NCBI GenBank assembly: GCA_949358305.1
Contig: OX442314.1
Coordinates: 34,591,608-34,655,607, forward strand
DNA: 64,000 nt
Source of the DNA: Strigamia acuminata
Lineage: Eukaryota; Arthropoda; Chilopoda; Geophilomorpha; Linotaeniidae
Direction: 5' to 3'
Of the stretch, positions 1 through 11,840 are shown piece after piece. Position 1 is the first letter of the stretch, and every line of letters starts with the position of its first letter. The notes below the pieces were generated by a model. That model had not been told where the DNA came from. It saw only the letters and a program-made list of their open reading frames with translations, and searched no databases. The position numbers and the translations under genes were made by a program.

Positions 1-260
1 CCAAAAAGTGAAAAGCCACATGTCTAGGCTAGCATGCAGCCAATAGGCAATCAACTGACCATGTTACGCACAGAATTGTGGGAAGTGACCTTGGCAGTTA
101 TCTAGTTCTTTAGCAATTATCTAGTTCACACAACTGGATTAGAATTATCTAGTTTAAACATTTTTAAACTAGATAATTTTGGGCTAGATGCGTTTGCACC
201 AACAACCAGAACTAGATTTAAACTTTGGGCTAGCCCAAACTTTCTGGTGCGAACAAGGTA
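1..260. other. AT-rich flank with perfect 16-bp palindrome
   Basis: No gene is seen. Positions 143-158 and 163-178 form a perfect 16-bp inverted repeat around a 4-nt loop, built on the word TTATCTAGTTT, which recurs several times between 100 and 180. A second palindrome, TTTGGGCTAGCCCAAA, lies near 223-238, flanked by GCACCA / TGGTGC words. This looks like the end of a foldback or MITE-like element, but no family is recognised. Confidence 0.4.
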
Positions 261-960
261 TCAGGCCCCTATTTATTCGGGACTAACCCTCAGGCGTCAG
301 GCGTCAGGCGTCTGATTCCCTTTTTCGCTAAAACTAAACGTCAGGTGTCAGGCGTCGGGTGTCAGGTGTCAGGCGTCGGGTGTCAGGTGTCAGGTCCCTG
401 ACTATTCCGGACTGTCAGGCGTCAGGCGTCTGACTATTTCGGACTGTCAGGTGTCAGGCGTCAGGCGTCTAAATCTCCATCCTCACCAAAACTAAACGTC
501 AGGTGTCAGGCGTCGGGTGTCAGGTGTCAGGCGTCGGGTGTCAGGTGTCAGGTCCCTGACTATTCCGGACTGTCAGGCGTCAGGCGTCTGACTATTTCGG
601 ACTGTCAGGTGTCAGGCGTCAGGCGTCTAAATCTCCATCCTCACCAAAACTAAACGTCAGGTGTCAGGCGTCGGGTGTCAGGTGTCAGGTCCCTGACTAT
701 TCCGGACTGTCAGGCGTCAGGCGCCTGATTACTCCGGACTGTCAGGTGTCATGTGTCAGGTGTCAGGTCCCTGACTATTCCGGACTGTCAGGCGTCAGGT
801 GCCTGATTACTCCGGACTGTCAGGTGTCATGTGTCAGGTGTCAGGCGCCTGACTATTCCGGACTGTCAGGTGTCAGGTGTCAGAATATCCCTTTTCATCA
901 AAACTAAATGTCAGGTGTCGGGTGTGAGGTGTCAGGCCCCTGACTATTCTGAGCTATTCG
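261..960 (+). repeat. Left terminal repeat of the MULE: GTCAGGYGTC array
   Basis: Dense head-to-tail copies of GTCAGGCGTC, GTCAGGTGTC and GTCGGGTGTC, with spacers CTGACTATTCCGGACT and AAACTAAACGTCAG. A higher-order unit of about 160-170 bp occurs twice (about 330-490 and 490-650) and then in degenerate form. The reverse complement of the same array lies at 20046-20570. The regularity comes from tandem expansion, not from spaced direct repeats with unique spacers. Confidence 0.8.
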
Positions 961-1688
961 GTTAGGCATGTGCGTTATTTAACAATACACTATTAAAGTC
1001 TGAATAAAATGAAAGTTTTTAGTATAATGATTGGTAATTAACGAATATCTTGATGCGCATTTTGTTTAATGTGGAATTTTTTTATAATTCTCAAAATCCC
1101 ATCAAACCAATATTCGATTTTTCAATTTTTCAGCTTTTTATTTTATTTATTTGTTTGCTACTTTTCGTTCGTTTGCTATTTTTTGTTCGTTTCGTGTGTC
1201 AGAGGCACTTTCGGCTTTCCTGCCGAACTTCGACGCGAATTGCGCGTCACGTATGCCGCGTCTGGTGGCCCTGCTTCGGCATCACCGTACTTTGTTTCAC
1301 GGCGAAAAGATAAAAAAAAAAGTCGTTTTTTGGGCTGAAAATGGCTCGAATTAAAAAGCTACAAATGACACCAAAGATGATAAGGCGCCCCCGATACTCG
1401 AAACGGACGAAAAATAGCGGTGGCCACTGTAATAGTGGGACTCTTCTGCCTGAATACTATTTGCAATTGTTATTATTATTATTTGATTTGTATTTATGTT
1501 AGTAATACTTGAAATTAATGTTAAATTTGTCCACTAGGATGTACAGCAGTGTAAGGTATTTTTTATAAGTTGTGACAGGATGTGGCATTTCCTGTTAAAT
1601 AAAAATTCTGTGCATTCTGGTGTTTTTGAAGAAAGGAGTGATTTTATGTAATACCAAGGTAATGACCCCTTTTGCCGAATTTCCTTTC
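961..1688. other. AT-rich stretch inside the MULE, no gene recognised
   Basis: Short overlapping frames exist at 1050-1354 but they are low-complexity (Phe/Leu-rich from T-runs) and none has a recognisable motif. An ATG at 1339 opens about 50 very basic codons, but nothing supports it as a gene. Confidence 0.5.
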
Positions 1689-1946
1689 GCCGAATCCCGT
1701 TTCGCCGAATCTTGTTTTCCATTTTCGGCGAAATGGGAATTCCCGTTTCGCCAAAAATGAAAAAAGACAGTAGTCAATCGATTTTTTGGTTTTTTGGTTT
1801 TTTGCGCCCTAAAAACGCATTCATGCGTAGTTTTGCAATTTAACACGTCAAATTGCATTTTCCTACATTTCAAGACATTAAATTTGTATTTTTCTGCATT
1901 TTAACATATAAGATTTGTAATTTTGTACATTTTAACACAAAAAAGG
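1689..1946 (+). repeat. Left arm of a ~250-bp internal inverted repeat
   Basis: This stretch contains TTTTCGGCGAAATGGGAATT, CGCATTCATGCG and CATTTTCCTACATTTC. It is matched in reverse complement by the right arm, which element A has cut in two: 2946-2991 and 15862-16092. The arms flank about 1 kb that holds a 20-bp minisatellite. It may be a separate foldback element nested in the MULE. Confidence 0.7.
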
Positions 1947-2249
1947 ACATTTGAAAAATTTGTGAAAAAGCTTCAAAAATTGGTGGCGAGCCATTCAAAA
2001 ATTGGTAATTAAAGTTCGAAAATTAATGACAAAGCTTTGAAATTTCTTAAAAAAAAAAATATATATATATATTTAAATGTATATTTGATATATTTTTTAC
2101 TAAATTAAAATTTTTTTTTTTACTAAATTTGAAATAATTTGGATCAATTTTTTATTACCTTTTTTATCAATTGTGATGAATTTAACAACAGTTTTGACCA
2201 ATTGTGACAAAATATAAAAATTATTCGAGAAAATTTATCAGAAATTTGT

Positions 2250-2830
2250 TTAAATTTGTCTAAAATTATCAAATTTTGGTTACATTTGTCTAAAATTATC
2301 AAAATTTGTCTAAAATTATCAAAATTTGTCTAAAATTATCAAAATTTGTCTAAAATTATCAAAATTTGTCTAAAATTATCAAAATTTTTCTAAAATTATC
2401 AAAATTTTTCTAAAATTATCAAAATTTTTCTAAAATTATCAAAATTTTTCTAAAATTATCAAAATTTTTCTAAAATTATCAAAATTTTTCTAAAATTATC
2501 AAAATTTTTCTAAAATTATCAAAATTTTTCTAAAATTATCAAAATTTTTCTAAAATTATCAAAATTTTTCTAAAATTATCAAAATATTTCTAAAATTATC
2601 AAAATTTTTCTAAAATTATCAAAATTTTTCTAAAATTATCAAAATTTTTCTAAAATTATCAAAATTTTTCTAAAATTATCAGAATTTATCAAACTTTGGT
2701 TAACTTGTCTAAAATTATCAAAATTTCATTAAAATTTATCAAATTTCATTAAAATTTATCAAATTTCATTAAAATTTATCAAATTTCATCTAAAATCATC
2801 AAATTTCATCTAAATTCATCAAATTTCAAA
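2250..2830 (+). repeat. 20-bp minisatellite (TCTAAAATTATCAAAATTTT)n
   Basis: About 25 head-to-tail copies of a 20-bp unit, with G/T changes in the first copies and a degenerating tail of TCATTAAAATTTATCAAATT from about 2715. The region from 1947 to 2250 is AT-rich with an (AT)n run near 2060. Confidence 0.9.
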
Positions 2831-2991
2831 TCCTTTTTAATCCCTCCAAACGCGCATCATTCCTATTTGTATCTTTTCTATGCACATTTTATGTCAAAAT
2901 GCAAGTAAATGCACTTTTTTGTGTTAAAATGCAGGTAAATGCCCATTTTTTGTGTTAAAATGTACAAAATTACAAATCTAAATGTTAAAAT

Positions 2992-3811
2992 TGTCGCGTC
3001 CTACTTGGTATAGGTTTAAATAGCGCTAACGTGTAATACTTTACCTGTGATCAATTATGTAAATACCCAAATGAATACCAAATGTATGTAAATAAACAGG
3101 TAATTTATTCACCAGGCTTTATGCCTTTAAAATACACTCAGTAATAATTCTAGAGTCGACGTGGTCAGCGTCGAACAAAGGATTTCTCAAGATGGCGTCG
3201 TCGATTCCGCGTGGTCGGCGGAACAAAGGCGGCGTCTCGAGTTGTCGTTAATTCGTCACGGATTCGTCTTCACGGACGCGGTGGAATGCTCTTTCGAGTC
3301 TTCTATCCGTGCCTGTTGTCTAGGGTTTGTTTAGCGTCGCAGAGGCCTCGTCTAGGAACTTTGGGGTTCCCTACAAAGCACTCGGACACTTACTTCGGCG
3401 AATAATCGTCTGGGCGATTATTCTGGGTGATTTCACAAGGGCTATTCTCGTGCTTTCGCAGGAATAGCTCGCAAGTGACTTCGTGAGAGTTACAGTTTGC
3501 ACTTTACTCAGCGATCCTCGATCAATCCTAACTTGTAGTTGAAGTTGGCCTGACGGTGAGGTAGTTGCTGTGTTCTTGGTGTCGTTTGTGTAAGTTCTGA
3601 CTTTAGGCGGGAAACACAGCCTTTTATGCAGTGGGGTGAAGGGCCGGCGATCAACCAATGGGGGCTGACCACCAGCCGCTTCCTCCCCCTCGGGGCACAC
3701 ACCTGCCATGGGGAGGTGGAGCCAACTCGGGGGGGAACGACTCTTTAATCATAGTGACTCATAGGACAAGTATCCGCCCTGGGGGGACACTTATCCAACT
3801 GGGTCACCACA
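2992..3811 (-). repeat. 3' LTR of element A
   Basis: 820 bp, the same length as the copy at 15042-15861; I saw no differences. On the minus strand it starts TGTGGTGACCC and ends GCGACA. A purine-rich stretch (GGAGGAGGGACG, minus strand, about 3812-3823) directly precedes it and serves as the polypurine tract. Short frames inside the LTR recur identically in both copies and are not genes. Confidence 0.93.
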
Positions 3812-3858
3812 CGTCCCTCCTCCAGCTTCGATCTCGGATCGGAGCGATCTCAATTTTC

Positions 3859-6800
3859 TCATCGCTCTCCTCTGCGAAGAGCCGGCAGCACTCCTCTGCA
3901 TGGGCGGAGGATCACGGGTGGCACTGCCGGTGGCGGCGGTGGTAAATCCGGGGGCAGAGAGGTTGTCAGATCCGCAGGATTTTGTCGCTCGTTGATGAAG
4001 TACTGCGGGTGACTGCCGGCTGGCTCGCCAACCAACCCCGTACGCTCATGGATCCAAATCCGGGTAGACGCGGGGAATCGATCGGGGACGAGTCGGATCC
4101 TTCGCGACTCGGCGCTCGATCCGGGTTTCCTGTGGGCCCGTAGGATACGGCGATGGAAGACGGCGTCCATGGTGGATCGGGCTTCTCTGTTTAGCCATTT
4201 GAGGATTGATTCGCCGTGATCGTCGGAGTCAATGATGCGTTGTCGCGTGAACTCCGACATCTGAAGGAAGGGGTATTCCACTCCCAGCCTCAAATAAAGC
4301 TGCGCTGCTGGGGGCGGCGGAGGCGATGGTGGGAGCGGAATCTCCATTGGGCTCTCCAACGGTGGCGTAGCCGGCTCTGCAGAGAGAGCGGCCAGCCCTG
4401 CCGCTGGTGGTGAAGGAGAGGGCAGCGGAGGAGTTCGGGGTCCTCGCTTGGAACGCTTCGGAATCAATATGGGTCGATTCGCGTGTCGCTTCTCCTTCGG
4501 GAATACCGGCTTTGGGGTCGGTATGTATGGTTGGACCGCCGCCTCTGGGGGGGCGGTCTCGATGGCCTGTGGAAGGCTCGCCGCCGTTCCCGGTATCTCC
4601 GGAACCTCCCGAATTGTTCGCAACAAGGAAGGGTGGACTCCGGGGTTCCGGTAGCGGAATGCTAACGAACGCATCTTTGAAAACTGTAGGCCTGGGTTTT
4701 CCGTATTTCTGGCCAGGTCGAAGCGCAGCGAGGCGGGCTCAGGAGTCCATCCGGCCCATACCTGGTACAACGCCCGAGGAAGGTGAACTCCCTCACGGTC
4801 GACGATTGTCCAGGCCGCCATAGCTTGCCGACTGTCCAAGAAGACGCCCAGGGATAGCAGCTGGGCCAGTACGTTCGTCACAGCCAAATTCAAGCTGCTC
4901 CGATGGCAGGGGTGAGCGCGGTCCGGATTGTCACTGAATTGCTGTGACAACGTCCGCATCTGTTCGATCGCCCAGTTGATGTGGTGAGTTTGGGCGGCGT
5001 CGGCCTGTCGTATGGCCAACTCGGCAATCGCGGGGTTCTCGTATTCGGCCAGATATTCTTGTAACTCGCTGAGTGGGGGATAGGCCGCTTCACGCCGGCA
5101 TCGAGCGTCCGTCTCTCGCTGGGCGTACCATTCGGCGTTGCGATAAGGTCGACACACTCGTGGCGTTGGGGGTGACGGTGGACGGCCCAGCCCGGGTAGA
5201 TTATCGTATCTGACCCGCTTCGGAGCTGGATCCCCCACCGGAATCATCCGGGGAGGGGTCCAAGCGGTCACGGCTGGGTTTGTACCCTCGAGGAGTGGCG
5301 GCCATCGCGATTGCACTTGTGGGGGCACAAGCGCGGTGGGCACAGCCGGTGTTGAGCCCGACGGCCGGTTGGCCGCGTATCCTCGGAAGGCGTTCTTCAA
5401 TGCTACGGCCAGATCCTGTTTTGTAACCGGCCCATCTTTGTCCGACTCATCTGGGGACATTTGCTCTTCCGTCAACTCTCCCAAATCAATCTCTGCTTGG
5501 CGCCTGGACGGTCCAGCCGTGGGTCCGAGACTCTGGGGTTCGGACCGTTTCGCGGCGGCCATCTCTCGCTCCTTCTCTAATCCCTTAGCTATCAGGGATT
5601 GTGCTCGCAACTTCTGACGTACTTTGCGCTTTCGATTCCTCCGGGTGCTGGCTGCGACGGATCTTCGTTGGGCCGTCCTCTGGGGGACGTCCGTCGGAGA
5701 ATTCGGTCTCTGGTGTGATGAGACGGTTCGTCGCGACGAGGATTGATCTGACGACTGTGTGGTAATCGCCATGAACAACGAGGATCTTTTCTTTCCTCGA
5801 TCTTGGTGTGTCTCGGTCCTCGCAGCCCAGTGGGCGGAAGATTCGACTGTTCGCTCAGCCCGCGCGTCGTCTGGCGAGGCAGGCTCGAGCGTTACTACTC
5901 GGCGACACTCCGAGCGCACGACAACTCGAGTTCGGGAACTGGAGCTGCTCGAGCGGCTGCGGTAGTCGCGGCTCGTTGACGGGCCGGCCTCTATTGGGGA
6001 GACGGCCTGTCTTCTTCGTGCGGGTCCGCGTGGGGCGGACTCCGCCGGACGCTTCGATCTTCTGTGATGGCGGCGACTTCCCAGGATACCAGCGTGGTAT
6101 AACTGCCACATCTCAGACTGCGTGGCCGTAAAATTCGCCGGCGGTATCCATCTGGGTGTCAGATGATCTTCTTCGATGTCGCGAAGCCATCTACGGATTT
6201 CTTCGGGGGAGAAACCGTTTCTCTCGAGAACTCGGGTTACTCCGTGAGTCTCGGTGCGCTTTAAGCGTTTGATCTCGTCGTCCACTATTCTCTGGCGGGC
6301 TGCCAAGGTCGGGGCCTCGCTCCACCTATGGGAGGTGTGCAGCTCGGCCACCGTGCCTGGGTAAGCCTCTTCCAGGTACCCGGAGTAAACGGGGCTCGGC
6401 GGATCCGCATCGGGTGGGATCCGCGGCCCCACTCGCTCCCTCATCTCCTTCGTCATGCACTCGACCAGCGTTTTTGATCGCTCGAATTTTTCCTCGAGGG
6501 TCCTGGAATACATCAATCGGATTTTCCAGGCGCTGGTCTCTGCAGGATAGGCCTGCCGCAGGTAAATCGGCAGGGCTCCGCGAAAGATGTTGTTGGCGGT
6601 TGACGCCGTCGGAGGCAGGGCGTCCCACGATTCTAGCGGGTCGACCTGAATAATTTTAGATCACAAGATTAATATAATAAATCCCAGTTAACGATGGGGA
6701 TCAGAAATATGCTCAAGATCGACGGTGGCAGCAACTCCTTTCTTTTGTTGCGGCCGTCGGTCTTATTTTCTTGTTTCGCAGTTCTGCGATGATCTCCGCC

Positions 6801-7323
6801 GTCGTAGCGCTGATCCAACACTACTTTTGAACTCAGGTGATCCGCTTTTTTGGAAGGGGTCGCAGGCAAAACCGATCGTTAAATTTTAATTTCTTACGTT
6901 AAACTTTTTTATTTTAACTCTAATCGTATTTTAATTTATTACGATGTTTAAATTTAAAAGAAAGAAAACCTTTAGTTTTGGTTTTGGTTTGCCACGACGC
7001 CATTCCGCGAACACTTCCTTTGTTCTAGTTTTTTGGCGGCCTTGACTCCGAGGTGAATCTGGGTCCACTCTCGGGTTTTTAGCCAGCCTTAAATCAACAA
7101 TAAAACAGAAAGAAATATATCAGTCACAAGTCACGCTCCAATCTGGGTTGGATGCAACAGATTCAAAGAATTATGTGATTTCTCTGGGGAAATCACACTA
7201 ATTTACCTGCAGCGGCGGTTGTTCGTCCCAATTCTCATCTTCTTCTGCATTTACGATTAGGCCGTCGCTCTCGTCTCTCGACGATGCGCTCGGCTCTAAT
7301 CGTGGGTTGCGTCGATCGGCCAT
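3859..7323 (-). CDS. ORF3 of element A (two exons), unknown function
   Basis: Exon 1 is 7323-7207 (39 codons, acidic, ending at donor CAG|GTAAAT). The intron is 7206-6646 and ends TTATTCAG. Exon 2 is 6645-3859 (928 codons plus stop). The junction is phase 0 and gives a predicted 967-residue product. Homology to the element C protein begins right at the acceptor (IFRGALP near residue 60), so the first ATG in exon 2 is not the true start. Conserved blocks are EMWQLYHAGILG, QAMAAWTIVDREGV and, near the C end, FHRRILRAHR and WIHERT. The middle is Arg/Ser-rich, then Pro-rich. It sits where env would be but has no signal peptide or membrane segment. I do not recognise the family. Confidence 0.75.
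7207..7323 (-). CDS. Exon 1 of ORF3, element A
   Basis: A 39-codon frame starts at the ATG at 7323 and ends at CTGCAG|GTAAAT. The block EDENWD is matched by EDEENWD in the first exon of element C, which is otherwise diverged. If unspliced, the frame stops two codons into the intron, so it makes sense only as a spliced leader exon. Confidence 0.7.
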
Positions 7324-7481
7324 TTCAATTTAGGAAAGTGAAGTTTTTTGAGAGGTCTTTGTTTTCTCTTTGGGGAGAAGCAAAAAAAACACGTCTCGTC
7401 GTGTTAAAAACAGTCGGAAACTGGGCCCATCGACGCTGAGAATTGTGGGTCTCGAACGCGTCTCGTATTTTGCGAGATCCG

Positions 7482-7504
7482 CCGTGCTGGCAATGATGCT
7501 ACGG
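7482..7504 (-). promoter_or_regulatory. Conserved hairpin CCGTAGC...GCACGG upstream of ORF3
   Basis: On the minus strand CCGTAGC and GCACGG flank a 10-nt loop, about 160 nt before the ORF3 start. Element C carries three copies of the same hairpin at the matching place (37849-37963). The function is unknown; an RNA export or splicing control element or a protein-binding palindrome are possibilities. Confidence 0.5.
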
Positions 7505-7702
7505 GGTCGACCGCGTGGTTTCATTGTCACGTGGTCGCCCGATACGTCATAACTTCTCGTCTGTTAGTGGTGACTGCGACAATTCGTTGCGAAGTTTGGA
7601 CTTAGCCAAATTTTCGCGTCTCAACATGTGCAGCAGCTCTCGTAAGTAAATCTTTTTATTTTACAAGGCCTCCGCTCCATGTTATCACATTTTCTTTTAT
7701 TT

Positions 7703-10700
7703 TTAGTTCTTCCCCACGACTTTGCCGTCCCGAATGAACGGATTATTGCTTCGTCGTGGTCGAAGGTTGATTTTCGACGTGCTCGTAGATCGTGACTCTA
7801 CTTGCTCGTTCATCTCCGATGTGTTGGCATTTTTCTCATTATTAATTTTTTTATTTTCCATTTCAGAAGTACATTCTTCTGCTTCCTCCCTCTCCGAAAT
7901 TGCTTGCTCCGGCTGAGCTGGAGCCTCGTCGGCTGGGGATTCGGCGTCGAAGAATTCATCCTCGCTCTCCGCTATATTTTCAGCTTCATTTGTTTTTTGG
8001 AACGTGTCGACCACGGTGCCCCCTTGGCCGCTGTGTGTCTGACCTTCCAGCCAAATTTCCTGTGGAAATTCTGGCAGATATGGCCTTAAATCTCGGCCAT
8101 GTATCGACTGAAAATTTTTTGTTGTCCTCTAAGCGGCGCAGTTGGTATGCGTTGCCTCCGTGTTCGGCCACAATTACATAGGGACCGTCCCTCTTGTCGG
8201 CTAAACCTGCGGCGATGCCCCTCGCTGCATTGGACAACGTGTGTGCCTCCTTCCACACTAGATCATTCACTTTAAAGTTCGCGAAAGCGAGATCGCCTTC
8301 TTTATCTGCGATTCTTTCTCTCATGTTGAAAATATGCGCCATCATATGCTGGTATGTGTCGGATATAGTCTGTTCCAACCGGCACACGTACTCGTGTGGG
8401 CTCGATGGGTCTAATACGTTAACAGCTTCGGCAACGCGTGGGTCCCATGGCATCCTTAATTCGCGGGCGAAGTTGAGGTACGCCGGTGAGAATTCGCGTG
8501 TTCTTGACACGGTTGAGCGAATGCTGAAAGCGATTTCTCGCAGGTATTCGTCCCATCGATTGTGAATATCGGTGAATACTGTCAGCGCATATTTTATGTC
8601 TTTATTTAATCTCTCGACTGGGTTTGTCTGAGGATTATACGTGGAGGTGTTTGATGCATCCATTTTAAATTTTCTACAGAAGTCCTTATATATTCTCGAT
8701 CGGAATTGGGGGCCGTTATCCGAAATGAGTTTTCTGGGAAACCCAAATCGCATTGCCACGTCGTAAAGGCACTCGACTATGTTTTCAGCCGAGGGCTTCG
8801 CGAGGGCGTACAGCTCCGGCCATCGGGTGGCCACGTCCATAATTACGAGAATATACATGTTCTTGTTTCCCGTTGTGGGCTTGGGGCCCATCAAGTCTAT
8901 GCTTAAGCAGTCAAACGGTGCGTAGGGTCCGAGAGACATGGCGTTTCTGGCCACTTTATCTCGCGGTCTGCACGCTTGGCACCGGGGGCAGTGTCGGATA
9001 AATTTCGTTATCTTTTGCCGCGCGCCCGGCCAGAAGAAAAGTTGTTTTACTCGATAAAGGGTCCTCGCCACGCCAGAATGGCTGGCGAGCGGGTGTCCGT
9101 GCATCAGCCACAACAGTCGGGTGTGCAGCGATGCCGGCACGACCACTTTAACCGAGTTTCCCGCTCCGCTGAGGTCATCTTGAAACGTCGGGTGGTATTT
9201 TACCAGGAGTTCATCATCTATGAGGTAGCTTGTTGCTTCTTTGACGAACTGTTTCCGGCGGTGTGGGTTTGTCATCCCTTCCGGAAATTCGCCGTTCAGC
9301 AAATATTGCGTTATAATTTGACATTTTGTGTCTGCTGCCTGGTGTTCGACGAACTCACGTCTCGTGGGTGGAGCGTATTGTGTTTTTTCTTCAATTTTTG
9401 CTGTGAAGGCGCGTAGTAGTGTTTTGTGGGTTTCTCCGGGGGGCGGAGATTGAATTTCGGATGTTGAATTGTTTGTCCCAGCTGGCTGGTATGTTCGAGT
9501 CCAAAAACCACAAAACGTTCTATCTTCAGGCTCCATCACTGGTAGCTCGTTCGCCTTTCGCAAACGCCATATTCTCCGTGGAGTCGGGCAGTACAAGAGG
9601 TGGGTGTCGTCCTCGCCGTCGTCGTCTGGTCCTTGGGGGTCAGAGGCTGGGGCTCTCGAGAGGGCGTCGGCCACATGATTGTACTTCCCGGGGCGGTACG
9701 TAATTGTTATATCGCACGCCATTAACTCCAGTTGCCATCGTGCGAGTCGGCCGGAGGGTTCCTTGAGCTTCATCAACCAGCTTAGTGCCTGGTGATCTGT
9801 CTGAACCTCGAAGTTCGTGTACTCCAGATAGTCGCGAAATTTCCGAACTGCCCAAATTACGGCTAGGCATTCTAGTTCCGTTGCCGTATAATTTTTCTCC
9901 GCGCCCTGTATTTTTCTGCTTATAAACATACAGGGTACTTCTTGCGAGATTCCGTTGTACACGTGGGTCTGCAGAAGGGCTGCACCCAGTCCGATTTTAC
10001 TCGCGTCGGTGTGCAACACGAACGGTCGGTTTAGGTCCGGCAATGGCATCTTTTCGACGTCAGCCAGCATTTGCTTGATAGTGCTAAATGCGGCCTCGCA
10101 CTGGACCGTCCACTCAAACTCTTTATCCGTTCGTAAGAGATCCGTTATAGGCGCGGCCACTTCAGCCAGACCAGAGAGTAGTCGGCCGAAGAAATTAACC
10201 ATGCCCATGAATCTCTGGACACCTTTTATATCTTCGGGGGCGGGGAATCCGTTTATTGCTTTGACTTTTTCGGGGTCAATCGCGATTCCCTCGACTCCTA
10301 TTCGATATCCTAGGAAGGCAAGCTCTTTCCTGCAAAACTTGCTCTTCCCTGGATGGATGTGGAGTCCTGCCTTGGCTAGGCGAGAGACCACTCTATCGAT
10401 GTGGTCTATATGTTCTTCGAATGTGTCCGACGTTATTATGATGTCGTCGAGATACGCCCACACGAAGTCGTGCAGCATATCTCCCAACACGCTTTCGATC
10501 AGTTTCTGGAACGTGCTCGGGGCGTTTACAAGCCCGAACGGCATCACGTTGAACATTAGTCTTCCTATCGGGGAGTAGAAAGCCGTTTTCAGTTTGTCTT
10601 CGGGTTTTAGCTCCACTTGCCAATACCCCTTTGACAGGTCCATGGTGGTTACCCACTTGAACGGGCTCAGTTCCCGGAGGATCGAGTCTATAGACGGCAT

Positions 10701-11840
10701 CTGAATCGGGTCTATAACCGTTATCGCGTTCAGGGGGCGATAATCAATGCATAGTCGAGGTTCCGAGCCTGGACGCATCACCAGGACGATCCGCATGGCG
10801 TATTCGCCCAGGGCTTGCGTTACTATGCCCTTGTCGAGCATGTCTTGGCACATTTGCGTCACGATGTCTCTTTTCTGGGGGTTCATCCCCTTGTAAGGCA
10901 CTCGAATCGGCTTGTCTGTGGTTAAGACTATTTCGTGTGTTGCTTCCGTCGTTCGACCAGGTGTCTTGGTCAGAATTCTTTCATGCTTTCGAAGCACTCG
11001 CCTTAGTAGCGATGCCTCGTTAACACGCAGTGCTGCCTCCTCGACCAGGGTGTCCACGACGTTACTCCTCTGTAATTCCAGAGTGAAGGCTGCGAAATCG
11101 TAATCTTGGACGAATTTTCGCAATCCTCTTCCGTATTCCTCTTTGTCCTTGGCTTCGTCCAGTAATTTTTGGGGAACTACGGGGACTGACCGTTCTCCCT
11201 CGGGACTTATCCAGTTCCATGAACGGGTTATCGGGTTTGGCTGAATTTTCAGTTTCGCCATGATGTCCATCCCTAGGAGGAATACTTTGTCGTGGGATGG
11301 CAAGACTATGAAGGGGTGGGACAGGTTCCCCCCCGTCCAGTCGATCATGATGCGAACTACGCCCTTCGGCTTGACGTAGCCGTTGGCGGTGAGCAATTCT
11401 ACGTTCGCGTTCACTTGTGCCACCTTCTTTCCAATATCCAAGTCTTTTACTATATCTTCGGATATGAATGAACGATCCGCTCCTGAATCCAGTAGACCGA
11501 ACAATTTTTGGTTTTCTATCTCCACTGGCAGCATACACAGAGTTTCGCAATGTGCTTTCGTGACATTGCAGTGAAATACGCGTAATGTCTGGGGCTCAAC
11601 CTCCAGATTGAACGGAAGGTCCGTCCAATCCATGTCGACCTCCGGTTTCGTTCTCACTTGCATACTCGTTAACGTCACTTTTTCCTCCTTCTTCGGAACG
11701 ATCTGTATGCGGTCTTTGATCTGTGCCTCTGCCAAGGCATGACCTGCGGGTCCAGGGTGATATTTCTTCTTTTTAATTTCCGCGGCTGGCGCAGACGAAG
11801 CTGAATTTATTTCGGCGACGCCTGCGCTTGGAAGTTTTTT
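7703..11840 (-). CDS. pol: Pol of element A: protease, RT, RNase H, integrase (frameshifted near its end)
   Basis: The frame has no ATG at its start and is entered by -1 frameshifting at 11840-11834. Visible motifs in order are: protease LLDSGADRSF; reverse transcriptase with YLDD; RNase H beginning LHTDAS; integrase HHCC zinc finger (HPLASHSG, CPRCQAC); then catalytic D, D and E in SIDLMGP, ISDNGPQF and NPVERLN. The frame runs to 7986, but homology to element C moves to the next frame near 8100-8115, at an A6T4 run. The C-terminal part, ending RDGKVVGKN, continues in that other frame to 7703. This last change is probably a mutation, because element C is continuous here. Confidence 0.93.

Noticed and set aside
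261-960. CRISPR-like array
   Set aside because: The repeats are contiguous 10-bp words without unique spacers, and the genome is eukaryotic.
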